Positions 9,224-19,000 of a stretch of 64,000 nucleotides of DNA are shown here, one piece after another; the first letter of the stretch is position 1, and every line of letters starts with the position of its first letter. The DNA lies in the NCBI RefSeq assembly GCF_000812965.1, contig NZ_JSYN01000023.1:104762-168761 (forward strand), read 5' to 3'. Source of the DNA: Pedobacter kyungheensis. GTDB lineage: Bacteria; Bacteroidota; Bacteroidia; Sphingobacteriales; Sphingobacteriaceae. The position numbers and the translations under genes are program-made. The notes beneath the pieces are model-generated. The model did no database searches and had not been told where the DNA came from. It saw only the letters and a program-made list of their open reading frames with translations.

Positions 9224-10371
9224 ACAGGCCGTTAGAAGGACTTTTGGTATTAGAGTTTTGTCAGTTTCTGGCAGGACCATCTGCTGGTTTAAAACTGGCT
9301 GATTTAGGCGCACGTGTGATCAAAATAGAACGACCACAAACCGGAGACGCCTGCCGTTCTTTATCCATCAAAAATCTTTTTGTGGATGAAGACAGTTTAT
9401 TATTTCATACCATTAACCGCAATAAAGAGAGTTACACTGCCGATTTAAAAAATCCTGAAGATTTAGCAAAGCTCAAGAAACTGATCGCCAAAGCAGATGT
9501 AATGACACATAATTTCAGGCCGGGTGTGATGGAGAAAATTGGGCTGGATTACGCGCAGGTGCAACAAATCAATCCAAAAATTATTTACGGCATGGTTACC
9601 GGTTATGGCAACGAAGGCCCCTGGAAAAATAAACCCGGACAGGATTTATTGGTTCAATCTGTTTCTGGTTTAACCTTCCTCTCTGGCGTAGATACGGATG
9701 GACCGGTGCCCTTTGGTTTATCTGTTTCGGATATTATGTGCGGCAACCACCTGGCACAAGGCATTATGGCGGCCTTAATTAAGCGCGCTAAAACTCAAAA
9801 AAGTGTACTGGTAGAGGTGAGTCTGCTCGAATCTATCCTGGATGTACAGTTTGAAGTAATTACCACTTATTTAAATGATGGCGGCAAGTTGCCAGACAGG
9901 AGCGGAGCAAAAGGTAGTGCACACGCTTATTTAAGCGCACCATATGGTATGTACCAAACTCAGGATGGTTACATTGCCATGGCCATGGGCAACCTGCCGA
10001 ACATCTGCGCCATTATCCGGTGCGACATCAGCGATTTGTATGTAGAAGCTGGTTCTGCTTTCGAAAACCGCGACAAACTGATTCTACGTCTGGCCGAAAC
10101 CTTTAAACAGGATCTTACAGCCAACTGGGTTAATCTTTTAGAAAGTAATGGCATCTGGTGTGCCGAGGTGCTCAATTACCAAACGGCTACTGCATTAAGT
10201 ACCTATAAAAACCTGGAAATAGAACAACAGCTTGAATTAGGGAACGGAAAAAACATTAAAACAACCGTTAGCCCCATCCGGCTGGATAAAAGAAAGTTAT
10301 TCGCGGCTAAAGCTGCGCCAAAATTGGGTTTTGATACGGAAAGTATCAACAGAGAGTTTGAAATAAAATAA
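9220..10371 (+). CDS. Family III CoA-transferase (CaiB/BaiF), copy 1
   Basis: A 383-residue cytosolic CoA-transferase that moves CoA between two organic acids through an aspartyl-CoA thioester. The family block 'RPLEGLLVLEFCQFLAGP...LADLGARVIKIERP' is at residues 3-40, HNFRPGVMEKIGLDY at 97-111 and GYGNEGPWKNKPGQDLL at 128-144. Asp171 in FGLSVSDIMCG aligns with the catalytic Asp of formyl-CoA transferase (Asp169). It overlaps the solute-binding-like gene by four bases. A close paralogue lies 150 bases downstream. Donor and acceptor acids are unknown. Confidence 0.88.
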   Translation: MNRPLEGLLVLEFCQFLAGPSAGLKLADLGARVIKIERPQTGDACRSLSIKNLFVDEDSLLFHTINRNKESYTADLKNPEDLAKLKKLIAKADVMTHNFRPGVMEKIGLDYAQVQQINPKIIYGMVTGYGNEGPWKNKPGQDLLVQSVSGLTFLSGVDTDGPVPFGLSVSDIMCGNHLAQGIMAALIKRAKTQKSVLVEVSLLESILDVQFEVITTYLNDGGKLPDRSGAKGSAHAYLSAPYGMYQTQDGYIAMAMGNLPNICAIIRCDISDLYVEAGSAFENRDKLILRLAETFKQDLTANWVNLLESNGIWCAEVLNYQTATALSTYKNLEIEQQLELGNGKNIKTTVSPIRLDKRKLFAAKAAPKLGFDTESINREFEIK

Positions 10372-10381
10372 ATTAATGGAT

Positions 10382-10501
10382 TGTCATCCTGAGCTTGTCG
10401 AAGGACTTTTACGAATACTTAAAAACGTTTCGACAGGCTCAACGTGACAGTTATTCTAAATCCTTTACAAAATGAGAATGGTTCGTGTCGACACGAACCA
10501 T
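10382..10501. repeat. REP-like palindrome and perfect 24-base palindrome
   Basis: 10382-10449 is a long imperfect inverted repeat with arms TGTCATCCTGAGCTTGTCGAA and TTTCGACAGGCTCAACGTGACA. 10478-10501 is a perfect palindrome with half-site ATGGTTCGTGTC, of the same family as 8015-8038. Its last bases form the ATG at 10500. Together they fill the gap between the two CoA-transferase genes. Confidence 0.8.
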
Positions 10502-10523
10502 GGAAAATAAAAAAAATAAAAAT

Positions 10524-11684
10524 ATGCGACCGCTAGAAGATTATTTAGTTATCGATTTTAGCCAGTTTCTTTCTGGCCCCTCGGCGAGTTTGCGTTTAGC
10601 CGATATGGGTGCGCGTGTAATCAAAATTGAACGTTTGGGCGTTGGCGACATTTGCCGTACGCTTTATACCTCCAATCTGATTATGAATGGCGAATCGTCG
10701 GTTTTTCATGCCATCAACCGGAACAAGGAAAGTTTTGAGGTTGATTTAAAAAGTGAAGAAGACTGCGAAATGGTTCGCGAGCTTTTAAAAAAGGCCGATG
10801 TTATGATTCATAACTTCAGGCCGGGTGTAATGGAGCGTTTAGGTTTCGATTATCCGGCAGTTAGCGCTTTAAATCCAGCTATTGTATATGGCGAAATATC
10901 GGGTTACGGTACTGCGGGCGAATGGAAAAATAAACCGGGGCAGGATTTACTCCTACAATCGGTTACTGGTCTAACATCACTTACCGGAAATGCAGATAGT
11001 GGACCTGTGGCTATGGGCTTATCCATTATTGATATGCTGGCCGGTGCACATCTCGCCCAGGGAATTTTAGCCTGCCTGTACCGCAAGGCTGTAAAAAATC
11101 AAGGCGGTTTTGTACAGGTGAGCATGATGGAATCGGCCTACGATTTTCAGTTTGAAACCATTACCACCTTCATGAACGACGGTGGTAGTTTGCCTGAGCG
11201 ATCTAAACAAAACAATGCCAACGCTTATTTAGGTGCTCCTTACGGCATTTACCAAACCGAAAACGGTTACCTGGCACTGGCCATGGGCTCTATACCACAG
11301 CTGGGTAATTTGCTGGGTTGTGAAAAACTGGAAGAGTACGTTGAAGTTAGCGAAGCTTTTGACAAACGCGACGAGATTAAAGCCATTTTAGCCAGTCATT
11401 TGCTTACCCAAACCACCGAAAAATGGCTTTCTAAATTAGAACCGGCAGATATCTGGTGTTCGGATGTATTAAACTGGAATGCTTTAATGGCGCACGATGG
11501 CTTTAAGGTATTGAACATGATCCAGGAAGTGCAAATGGTTGATGGTTACCGCTACGAAACTACCAGATGTCCAATCCGGATTGATGGAGAATTATTAACT
11601 TCACCGAAAGGTTCACCCAAATTGGGACAGGACAACGAAAAAATCATCAAAGAATTTATAACTCATACCACTATAAATGCCTAA
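10524..11684 (+). CDS. Family III CoA-transferase (CaiB/BaiF), copy 2
   Basis: A 386-residue paralogue of the upstream CoA-transferase, matching it along its whole length (for example GARVIKIER, INRNKES, ADVM-HNFRPGVME, WKNKPGQDLL-QSV-GL). Asp170 in MGLSIIDMLAG is the expected catalytic residue. I chose the ATG at 10524 because MRPLED aligns with MNRPLEG of copy 1. Longer starts at GTG 10485 or ATG 10500 fall inside a palindromic repeat and add only a lysine/asparagine-rich tail. The stop overlaps the next start by eight bases. Retention of both copies suggests two related acids, or a heteromer. Confidence 0.88.
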   Translation: MRPLEDYLVIDFSQFLSGPSASLRLADMGARVIKIERLGVGDICRTLYTSNLIMNGESSVFHAINRNKESFEVDLKSEEDCEMVRELLKKADVMIHNFRPGVMERLGFDYPAVSALNPAIVYGEISGYGTAGEWKNKPGQDLLLQSVTGLTSLTGNADSGPVAMGLSIIDMLAGAHLAQGILACLYRKAVKNQGGFVQVSMMESAYDFQFETITTFMNDGGSLPERSKQNNANAYLGAPYGIYQTENGYLALAMGSIPQLGNLLGCEKLEEYVEVSEAFDKRDEIKAILASHLLTQTTEKWLSKLEPADIWCSDVLNWNALMAHDGFKVLNMIQEVQMVDGYRYETTRCPIRIDGELLTSPKGSPKLGQDNEKIIKEFITHTTINA

Positions 11685-12912
11685 TCAAGCCGAAACTTTC
11701 AGAATAGCCGTACGTAAATTTGGTCCTTTTGAATCTGCCATGCAGAAATTCTGGGACAGCTATTGTGCCTTTTCTGGCTGTACACTCCAGCTGGAAATGC
11801 AAATTATGGATTTACACGAGCTTTATGAAAGTACCATTACCAATCAGGGCTTAGCTAAAGGTGCATTTGATATTGCGCACATCAATACCGATTGGGTGTA
11901 TGAAGGCTACCTGAACCAGGCATTTGAGGTTTTAAATCCTTATATCAACACCAGTAAACCCGTAGATTTTCCTAATGGCTGGAGCAAATCGCTACTTGGT
12001 TTACAGCGCTTTGGCTGGGAAGTAGTGGGTTTGCCTTTTCACGATGGTCCGGAATGTTTTATTTACCGCAAAGATTTGTTTGAGAGCGAAACCGAACAAG
12101 CCAATTATTTAAAGCAGTTTGGAAAAGCGCTTACAGTGCCCCAAACCTGGGAAGATTTTCATCAGGTAGCGCGTTTTTTTAACCGCCCGGACGATAATCT
12201 ATATGGCAGCATCTTTGCCTGCTATCCCGATGGGCACAATACCGTTTTCGATTTTTGCCTTCAACTATGGACCAGAGGAGGCAGCCTGGTCGATAAAAAA
12301 GGAAACATTCAAATCAACTGCCCAGCGGCTGTAGAAGGTCTTGATTTTTACCGCAAGATCGTAAACGATCAAACTGCAGTTCATCCGAAATCAAAAGATT
12401 TTGAATCGGTTGCGGCCGGTGTAGCTTTTGCCAATGGCGAAGCCGCCATGATGATTAACTGGTTTGGTTTTGCGGGTATGTGCGAAGTAGATGCCAATTC
12501 GAAGGTAAAAGGTAAAGTAGGTGTCGATTTGTTACCCGCAGCAGCTGGTAAGGCATCGGCATCCTTAAATGTATACTGGCTTTACACCATTGCCAAAGGC
12601 AGTAAAAATAAAGAAGTGGCTTACGATTTCCTGAAATTTGCCACGAATGCCGCGCAAGACAAGTTATTGACTCTTGAAGGTGGAATCGGTTGCCGCCTAT
12701 CGACCTGGAAAGATGCAGAAGTGAACGAAATTATTCCATACTACCATAAATTAGAACAGTTACACGAGGTGGCCAATATGCTGCCACAGCATAAAAACTG
12801 GACTCAGATTGCCAAAATTATTGATGAAATGGTTTTAAAAGCCATGAATACCACAGCCGAAACTTCCGGTTTAATTGAGGCAGCCCAAAACCAGATTAAC
12901 AAATTGAACTAA
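11677..12912 (+). CDS. Second solute-binding-protein-like, no signal peptide
   Basis: A 411-residue SBP family 1-like protein: 'FRIAVRKFGPFESAMQKFWDSY' at the start, FDIAHINTDWVYEGYLNQ, 'GLPFHDGPECFIYRKDLFE' (the usual substrate-lobe block of sugar-binding proteins) and FANGEAAMMINWFGFAGM. No signal peptide is present, and an in-frame TAA (11674-11676) sits immediately before the ATG, so the protein must be made without one. It is only distantly like the first SBP-like protein. It is translationally coupled to the CoA-transferase before it and to the oxidoreductase directly after it. No ABC transporter partners are encoded. Function is unknown beyond presumed ligand binding in the cytosol. 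Confidence 0.75.
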   Translation: MPNQAETFRIAVRKFGPFESAMQKFWDSYCAFSGCTLQLEMQIMDLHELYESTITNQGLAKGAFDIAHINTDWVYEGYLNQAFEVLNPYINTSKPVDFPNGWSKSLLGLQRFGWEVVGLPFHDGPECFIYRKDLFESETEQANYLKQFGKALTVPQTWEDFHQVARFFNRPDDNLYGSIFACYPDGHNTVFDFCLQLWTRGGSLVDKKGNIQINCPAAVEGLDFYRKIVNDQTAVHPKSKDFESVAAGVAFANGEAAMMINWFGFAGMCEVDANSKVKGKVGVDLLPAAAGKASASLNVYWLYTIAKGSKNKEVAYDFLKFATNAAQDKLLTLEGGIGCRLSTWKDAEVNEIIPYYHKLEQLHEVANMLPQHKNWTQIAKIIDEMVLKAMNTTAETSGLIEAAQNQINKLN

Positions 12913-13980
12913 ATGAGTATCGATATCCAATATAAACCAGTTTTACCCGAAACCAAACAGCCAATTATCATCATTGGTGCCGGCGGAATTGTGGCTGATG
13001 CACATCTGCCTGCTTATAAAATTGCGGGCTTTGAAGTATATGGCATTGTAAACCGGACTAAAGCCAGGGCACAGAAACTGGCCGATGCTTTCGGCATCCC
13101 ACATGTTTTTGATACTGTGGCTGAAGCCGTTGCTGCAGCGCCTGAAAATACAGTGTTCGATATTACCATTATGCCCGAGCAGTATATCGAAACCCTAAAG
13201 CAATTACCTGATGGTGCAGCGGTTTTAATTCAAAAACCCATGGGCAATGATTTTAACCAGGCAAAAGAAATTCTGGCTTTATGCCGGGCCAAAAACCTCA
13301 AAGCAGCCATTAACTTTCAGCTGCGTTTTGCACCTTTTGTAAGTGCTGCAAAATACCTCATTGATAAAGGTTTGATTGGCGAACTCTACGATATGGAAGT
13401 CAGGGTAACCATTAAAACCCCCTGGGAAATTTTTCCGCATGTGATCATCCATCCACGTTTAGAGATTCAGTATCATAGCATCCACTATGTTGATTTAATC
13501 CGTTCATTTTTGGGCAACCCCAATAGTGTGCTGGCAAAAACCTTAAAACATCCTGCCAAAAGCTTATCCTCATCACGTTCGACCATTTTGTTTGATTATG
13601 GCGATACCATGCATGCCGTAATCAATACCAACCACGATCATGATTTTGGTCCGAGGCATCAGGAAAGCTATATCAAATGGGAGGGAACCAAAGGCGCTAT
13701 TGTGGCCAAAATTGGCTTATTGATGGATTATCCGCATGGTGTGCCCGATGTGTTTGAGTATTGTGTGGCAGAAGCAGGTAAAACACCCGAATGGCAAACC
13801 GTAAAACTGGAAGGCTCCTGGTTTCCGGAAGCATTTATTGGCACTATAGCCAATTTAATGCGTTACAGTGAAGGATCAAGCCCCGTTTTACACACCAGTG
13901 TTGAGGATGTGATTGATACGATGGCTGTAGTAGAGAGTGCATATAGATCCAGTGATACTGGTGGTGTAAAGGTTAAATAA
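12913..13980 (+). CDS. Gfo/Idh/MocA-family oxidoreductase
   Basis: A 355-residue NAD(P)-dependent oxidoreductase acting on sugars, cyclitols or related carbonyl compounds. The Rossmann fold starts 'PIIIIGAGGIVADAHLPAY' (residues 17-35). The conserved EKP motif is QKP here (Q107-K108-P109), keeping the catalytic lysine. The C-terminal alpha/beta domain includes FQLRFAPF and EIQYHSIHYVDLIRSFLG with the usual substrate-site histidines. It begins immediately after the stop of the SBP-like gene, so it belongs to the same transcript and probably acts on the same compound. No signal peptide. Confidence 0.85.
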   Translation: MSIDIQYKPVLPETKQPIIIIGAGGIVADAHLPAYKIAGFEVYGIVNRTKARAQKLADAFGIPHVFDTVAEAVAAAPENTVFDITIMPEQYIETLKQLPDGAAVLIQKPMGNDFNQAKEILALCRAKNLKAAINFQLRFAPFVSAAKYLIDKGLIGELYDMEVRVTIKTPWEIFPHVIIHPRLEIQYHSIHYVDLIRSFLGNPNSVLAKTLKHPAKSLSSSRSTILFDYGDTMHAVINTNHDHDFGPRHQESYIKWEGTKGAIVAKIGLLMDYPHGVPDVFEYCVAEAGKTPEWQTVKLEGSWFPEAFIGTIANLMRYSEGSSPVLHTSVEDVIDTMAVVESAYRSSDTGGVKVK

Positions 13981-13981
13981 T

Positions 13982-14152
13982 CGTCCTCGTTTGTAACGAG
14001 GATGAACGAGAATGGCGATTATATCGCCAGAATAATATAGTTTTTGTTTACACGAGGATAATTAATCGTCATCTTGAACTGAAACATAAAAGATAACTTA
14101 ACACATCGTCCTCGTTTTTAACGAGGATGGGTGAGAACGGCGATTGTATCGC
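13982..14152 (+). repeat. Two copies of a two-hairpin repeat
   Basis: Copy 1: hairpin CGTCCTCGTT-tgt-AACGAGGATG (13982-14004), then GGCGAT-tat-ATCGCC (14014-14028). Copy 2: hairpin at 14104-14129 with the same arms, then GCGAT-tgt-ATCGC (14140-14152). The first copy starts one base after a stop codon. Other copies, in the same orientation, follow stops at 28108 and 43308. Confidence 0.8.
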
Positions 14153-14170
14153 TTATAAAAAAATTAAACT

Positions 14171-14614
14171 ATGTATTTCAAATCCACATTTTTTGAAGAT
14201 TACCAGTTACAGGATAAACGCATTACCTTAGGCCGTACCATCACAGAAACCGATTTTGTGGTGCATGCAGGCCATACCGGCGATTTTTTTCCGCATCACA
14301 TGGATGCCGAATGGTGTGCCACGCAACCGTTTAAACAGCGCATTGCACATGGTACCATGATTTTTAGTATTGGTATTGGCCTTACCGCTTCGGAGATTAA
14401 CCCCGAAGCCATGAGTAAAGGTTATGATAAACTTCGTTTCGTAAAACCGGTGTTTATTGGCGATACCATCCACTCAGAAGTCACCATTTCTGAAAAAGGA
14501 GAAAGCAAAAGGCCAGAATATGGCACCGTAACCGAACATGTAGAAATCATTAACCAACACGGAGAAGTCGTGTTAGTCTGCGACCATTTACTTGTAGTTA
14601 AAAAGGTTCATTAG
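14171..14614 (+). CDS. MaoC-like (R)-specific enoyl-CoA hydratase
   Basis: A 147-residue hot-dog protein of the MaoC/PhaJ type, which hydrates or dehydrates enoyl-/3-hydroxyacyl-CoA thioesters. The active-site motif TGDFFPHHMDAEWC contains Asp38 and His43, five apart as in PhaJ (Asp31/His36). FKQRIAHGTMIFSIGIG supplies the conserved HG helix. The presence of a CoA-thioester hydratase downstream of two CoA-transferases supports one CoA-linked pathway. It is separated from the oxidoreductase by 190 bases of repeats, and a repeat-rich gap also follows it. Confidence 0.85.
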   Translation: MYFKSTFFEDYQLQDKRITLGRTITETDFVVHAGHTGDFFPHHMDAEWCATQPFKQRIAHGTMIFSIGIGLTASEINPEAMSKGYDKLRFVKPVFIGDTIHSEVTISEKGESKRPEYGTVTEHVEIINQHGEVVLVCDHLLVVKKVH

Positions 14615-14722
14615 TTCTGTAATCATTCGTTCATTAGTCAGGATGATTATATCCACCAAGGCCACTAATGAACAAATGACACCAATGAACTATTGAACGA
14701 ATGAACCAATAAACCAAATATA

Positions 14723-16018
14723 ATGAACCACAACACCGCATCCGAAATTGTAACTGAAAACAATTCCTCATCGGGAAAGAAGTACCTATTACCATTTATA
14801 CTCGTAGTGAGTCTGTTTTTCCTCTGGGGAATGGCGCACAATCTCGATTCGATCCTTATCCCGCACCTTAAAAAAGCCTGTAATTTAAATAACCGGCAAT
14901 CTACCTTAATTGATACTTCTGTTTTCTTTGCCTATTTCTTAATGGCCATTCCGGCAGGTATTATTTTAAAGAAATGGGGGTATAAGGCTACTATGATTTC
15001 GGGTCTGCTGGCTTTTGCAATTGGTGCCTTTTTATTTGTTCCGGCAGCCAATAACCTCTCGTACATTACCTTTCTGGTTGCACTTTTTATCATTGGATGT
15101 GGTTTAACCATGCTCGAAACTTCGGCCAATCCTTATGCCGCAGTTTTAGGCGATCCGGCAAAAGCCACGAGCAGGTTAAATCTTGCCGCATCATTTAATG
15201 GTTTAGCAGCCATGGTTGCGCCCATGATCGGTGGTTTATTCATCCTTTCCGGAAAATCACATACTAAAGATCAACTTGCGGCCATGAGTGCTGAGAGCCG
15301 AAACAGCTATTTTTTGGAAGAAGCAGCATCAGTTAAAACACCTTATATCACCCTAGGGATCATTTTACTGGTCATTGCAGTTATATTTTATTTCATCCAC
15401 CTGCCCGAAATTAAAACCAAAAGTATTGATGGTGAGGCTAAAGGTAGTTTTTTTGGTGCATTAAGGCATAAACACCTGAGGTGGGCCGTGGTTGCGCAAT
15501 TTTTTTATGTTGGCGCGCAGGTTTGTGTCACCAGTTTTTTCATCAGAATGGCCCAGCAAGGTGGTGGTTTCGACGAGAAAACCGCAGCATCTTATTTAGC
15601 CATTTATGGTTTATTATTTACGGTAGGCCGTTTTGCAGGTACAGCTATTCTCCAGTTTGTATCTTCCAATAAACTACTGGCTATTTATGCCGTTATCTCT
15701 GTTTTGTTGTGTCTGGTGGCTATTTTAGGGCAGGGTTCTTACGTGGTGTATGCTTTAGGCGGACTTGGATTTTTTATGTCGATCATGTTCCCAACCATTT
15801 TTGCACTGGGTATCGATGGTATTGGTGATGATACCAAACCGGGCTCTTCATGGTTAATTATGTCAATTGTGGGCGGTGCCATTCTACCTTTCGGCATGGG
15901 TACCCTGATTGATCTGTACGGTGATAACATTCAGATTGGTTATAGCATCCCGTTAATTTGCTTTATAGTAGTACTTTATTTCGGTTTAAGCGGATATAAA
16001 ATGGCGCGTAAATCATAA
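14723..16018 (+). CDS. fucP: FucP-type L-fucose/L-rhamnose:H+ symporter (MFS)
   Basis: A 431-residue inner-membrane carrier with about 12 hydrophobic segments. 'LFFLWGMAHNLDSILIPHLKKA' near the N-terminus and 'GCGLTMLETSANPYAAVLGDP' are hallmarks of the FHS (FucP) branch of the major facilitator superfamily, whose members import L-fucose and related monosaccharides with protons. It probably takes up the deoxy sugar released by the secreted rhamnosidases. It is 16 bases upstream of the GH106 gene. Specificity (L-rhamnose versus L-fucose or another sugar) is inferred only from context. Confidence 0.88.
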   Translation: MNHNTASEIVTENNSSSGKKYLLPFILVVSLFFLWGMAHNLDSILIPHLKKACNLNNRQSTLIDTSVFFAYFLMAIPAGIILKKWGYKATMISGLLAFAIGAFLFVPAANNLSYITFLVALFIIGCGLTMLETSANPYAAVLGDPAKATSRLNLAASFNGLAAMVAPMIGGLFILSGKSHTKDQLAAMSAESRNSYFLEEAASVKTPYITLGIILLVIAVIFYFIHLPEIKTKSIDGEAKGSFFGALRHKHLRWAVVAQFFYVGAQVCVTSFFIRMAQQGGGFDEKTAASYLAIYGLLFTVGRFAGTAILQFVSSNKLLAIYAVISVLLCLVAILGQGSYVVYALGGLGFFMSIMFPTIFALGIDGIGDDTKPGSSWLIMSIVGGAILPFGMGTLIDLYGDNIQIGYSIPLICFIVVLYFGLSGYKMARKS

Positions 16019-16033
16019 TTCTACCTGCGAAAA

Positions 16034-19000
16034 ATGAAACCTATTTGCCTTAAGATACTTCCGGTCGTTTTATTGTTAAGCATGTGCTTTTCAAATAAAA
16101 CTGTTGCGCAAAACGATAACGCAAAGCCCTGGGTATTCTGGTACTGGATTAAAGCAGGTGTTTCGAAAGCAGGCATAACCGCCGATCTGGAAGCCATGAG
16201 AGCCAATGGTATCGGTGGTGCGTATTTAATGAGCATTCAGGGGGCTGATAAAACACCACTTTATCAGCCGCCAAGCGTACAACTAACACCCGAGTGGTGG
16301 CAAATGGTTGAGTTTGCCATGAGCGAAGCCAAACGTTTAAACCTTAAACTGGGTATGCACGTAAGCGATGGTTTTGCACTGGCAGGTGGTCCGTGGATTA
16401 AGCCCGAACTTTCCATGCAAAAGGTAGTTTGGTCTAAGATAACCACCAGTAATACAAAGAATAAAATACAATTACCTACACCTGAAAATAAGGAAAATTA
16501 TTACCGCGATATAGCCGTTTACGCTTATCCATCACCTGTTGGTGAAGGAATTTCTACCCGTACCATCATCCCTAAAATTACGGCAAGCAATGGTGCAGAT
16601 GCTAGCGGATTGGTGCAACCCGGCAATAAGAAAAACTTTGGCTCAAACGAACCTTGTTACATCCAGTACGAATTTGAAAAACCTTTCACCTGCCGAACCG
16701 TAACGATTAAGGTTAGTGGCAATAATTACCAGGCCCAGCGACTGGCCATCGAGGTGAGTAATGATGGAAAAACCTTTCGCTCAATTGGTCGCTTAGCAGC
16801 ACCACGACATGGCTGGCAGGATACCGATGAAGACGTAACGCATAGCATTGTACCAACAACAGCAAAATTCTTCAGGTTTATTTACGATAAGAAAGGCTCG
16901 GAACCCGGCGCTGAAGATTTGGATGCAGCCAAATGGAAACCTTCATTAAAACTCGTTAACCTGGAATTATCAGCCGAAGCGCAGCTTAATCAATTTGAGG
17001 GCAAAAATGGTTCAGTCTGGCGGATCAGCAAAAGAAGCACGGATGCCCAAATTGCTAAAAATCTTTGTATACCATTAAAAAACATCATTAACCTTAGCAA
17101 TAAACTAAACCCTGATGGTACTTTAAACTGGAAAGCACCTAAAGGTAAATGGACCATCTTAAGGATCGGGCATACCTCAACAGGGCATACCAATGCTACC
17201 GCAGGTGGCGGCATGGGGCTGGAATGCGACAAATTTAACCCCACAGCCGTTAAACTACAATTCGACAATTGGTATGGAGCAGCTTTAAAACACGCTGGCC
17301 CTGAAATAGCCAAAAAGGTGTTGAGCGTTTTCCATGTAGATAGCTGGGAGTGTGGCAGCCAAAACTGGTCGCCATTGTTTAAAGCTGAGTTTTTAAAGCG
17401 TCGGGGTTACGATTTAACACCTTATCTGCCCATTATGACCGGGCTTCCGGTAGAAAATGCAAAAGTATCTGAAGATTTCCTGTATGATATCAGAAAAACC
17501 ATCGCCGAACTGGTGGTCGATCAGTTTTATAAAACCCTGGCCAAACTAGCAAAGGAAAAAGGGGTGACCTTTACTGCTGAGAGTGTAGCACCAACCATGA
17601 TCAGCGACGGGTTATTGCACTATAAAACGGTAGATGTACCCATGGGCGAGTTTTGGTTAAACAGTCCTACGCACGATAAACCAAACGATATGCTCGATGC
17701 CATTTCGGGCGCACACATTTATGGTAAAAACATAGTTCAGGCAGAGGCTTTTACCACCGTACGGATGGATTGGAACGAGAGTCCGGGCAATATGAAAACC
17801 CTGCAGGACCGCAATTATGCCCTGGGCATTAATAAATTGGTGTACCATGTTTTTGCACACAACCCCTGGATGGATAGAAAACCGGGCATGACTTTAGACG
17901 GGGTAGGCCTTTACTTTCAGCGCGACCAAACCTGGTGGAAACTGGGTAAAGCCTGGGTTGATTACGCCACACGCACACAAAACCTACTGCAGCAAGGTAA
18001 ACCTGTAGTTGATATTGCCGTTTTCACAGGCGAAGAATTGCCCCGCAGATCGGTATTGCCCGATAGGCTGGTAACAATCTTACCCGGAGTTTTTGGCAAA
18101 GAGGTGGTTGAGGCAGAACAGAAACGTTTAGCCAATGTTGACGAACCTTTGCGACAAATCCCTGCCGGGGTTACCCATTCGGCTAACATGGCCGATCCCG
18201 AAAATTGGCTAAACCCTTTACGCGGTTATGCCTATGATAGTTTTAATCCGGATGTATTGAGCACCGCAACCGTTAAAAACGGCGAGGTTGTTTTTGCAAG
18301 CGGTACCAGCTATAAAATTCTGGTATTCCCAGGAGAAATGAAAATGAACCCAAATTACCAGTACATGAGCTATGAAACAGTTAAAAAGCTTTTGGAGCTG
18401 ATCAAGGCAGGCGCAAAGGTGATTGTTGGAGATAAACCACTTTATCAATCTGGTATTAAACAGGTTAATGCCATGGAGTTTAATAAAATTGTGGATGAAA
18501 TTTGGGGTGGAAACTTCGAATCATATAAAAACAATAACCATCCTGTTTATACCAAAAAAGTAGGATTGGGACAGATTTTTAAGGCACCTTTCTATGGCGA
18601 AACCTTTGATGTTTTAGGCTTGAAAAGAGATTTAAATATTAATGAATTCACAAACAATCAATTAAATAAGGATTATGCACCTGATATTGCTTACGCCCAT
18701 AGAGTTGATGGAAACAAGGAAATTTACTTTATCTCTAATCAGCAAGATAGAAAAAGAACATTACTCTTCAACTTAAGAAATGGCAAAAAATCGGTACAAA
18801 GCTATGATGCCGTAAGTGATATATGGTCTGAGCCGCATAAGATTAACAACGCATTTGATGGTACTGACATCAATTTAACCTTACATCCTAACCAATCTAT
18901 TTTTTTGGTCCTGGATACACCAGAAGTATTTTCTTTTCATTCGCAAAGTGCAGAGGATGAATTGAAAGCTGCAAAAAACAAGCCTGCAGATAAAAATGTA

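Noticed and set aside
8063..12912. Ordinary ABC sugar importer
   Set aside because: No permease or ATPase gene is present and neither binding protein has, or could have, a signal peptide from an upstream start.
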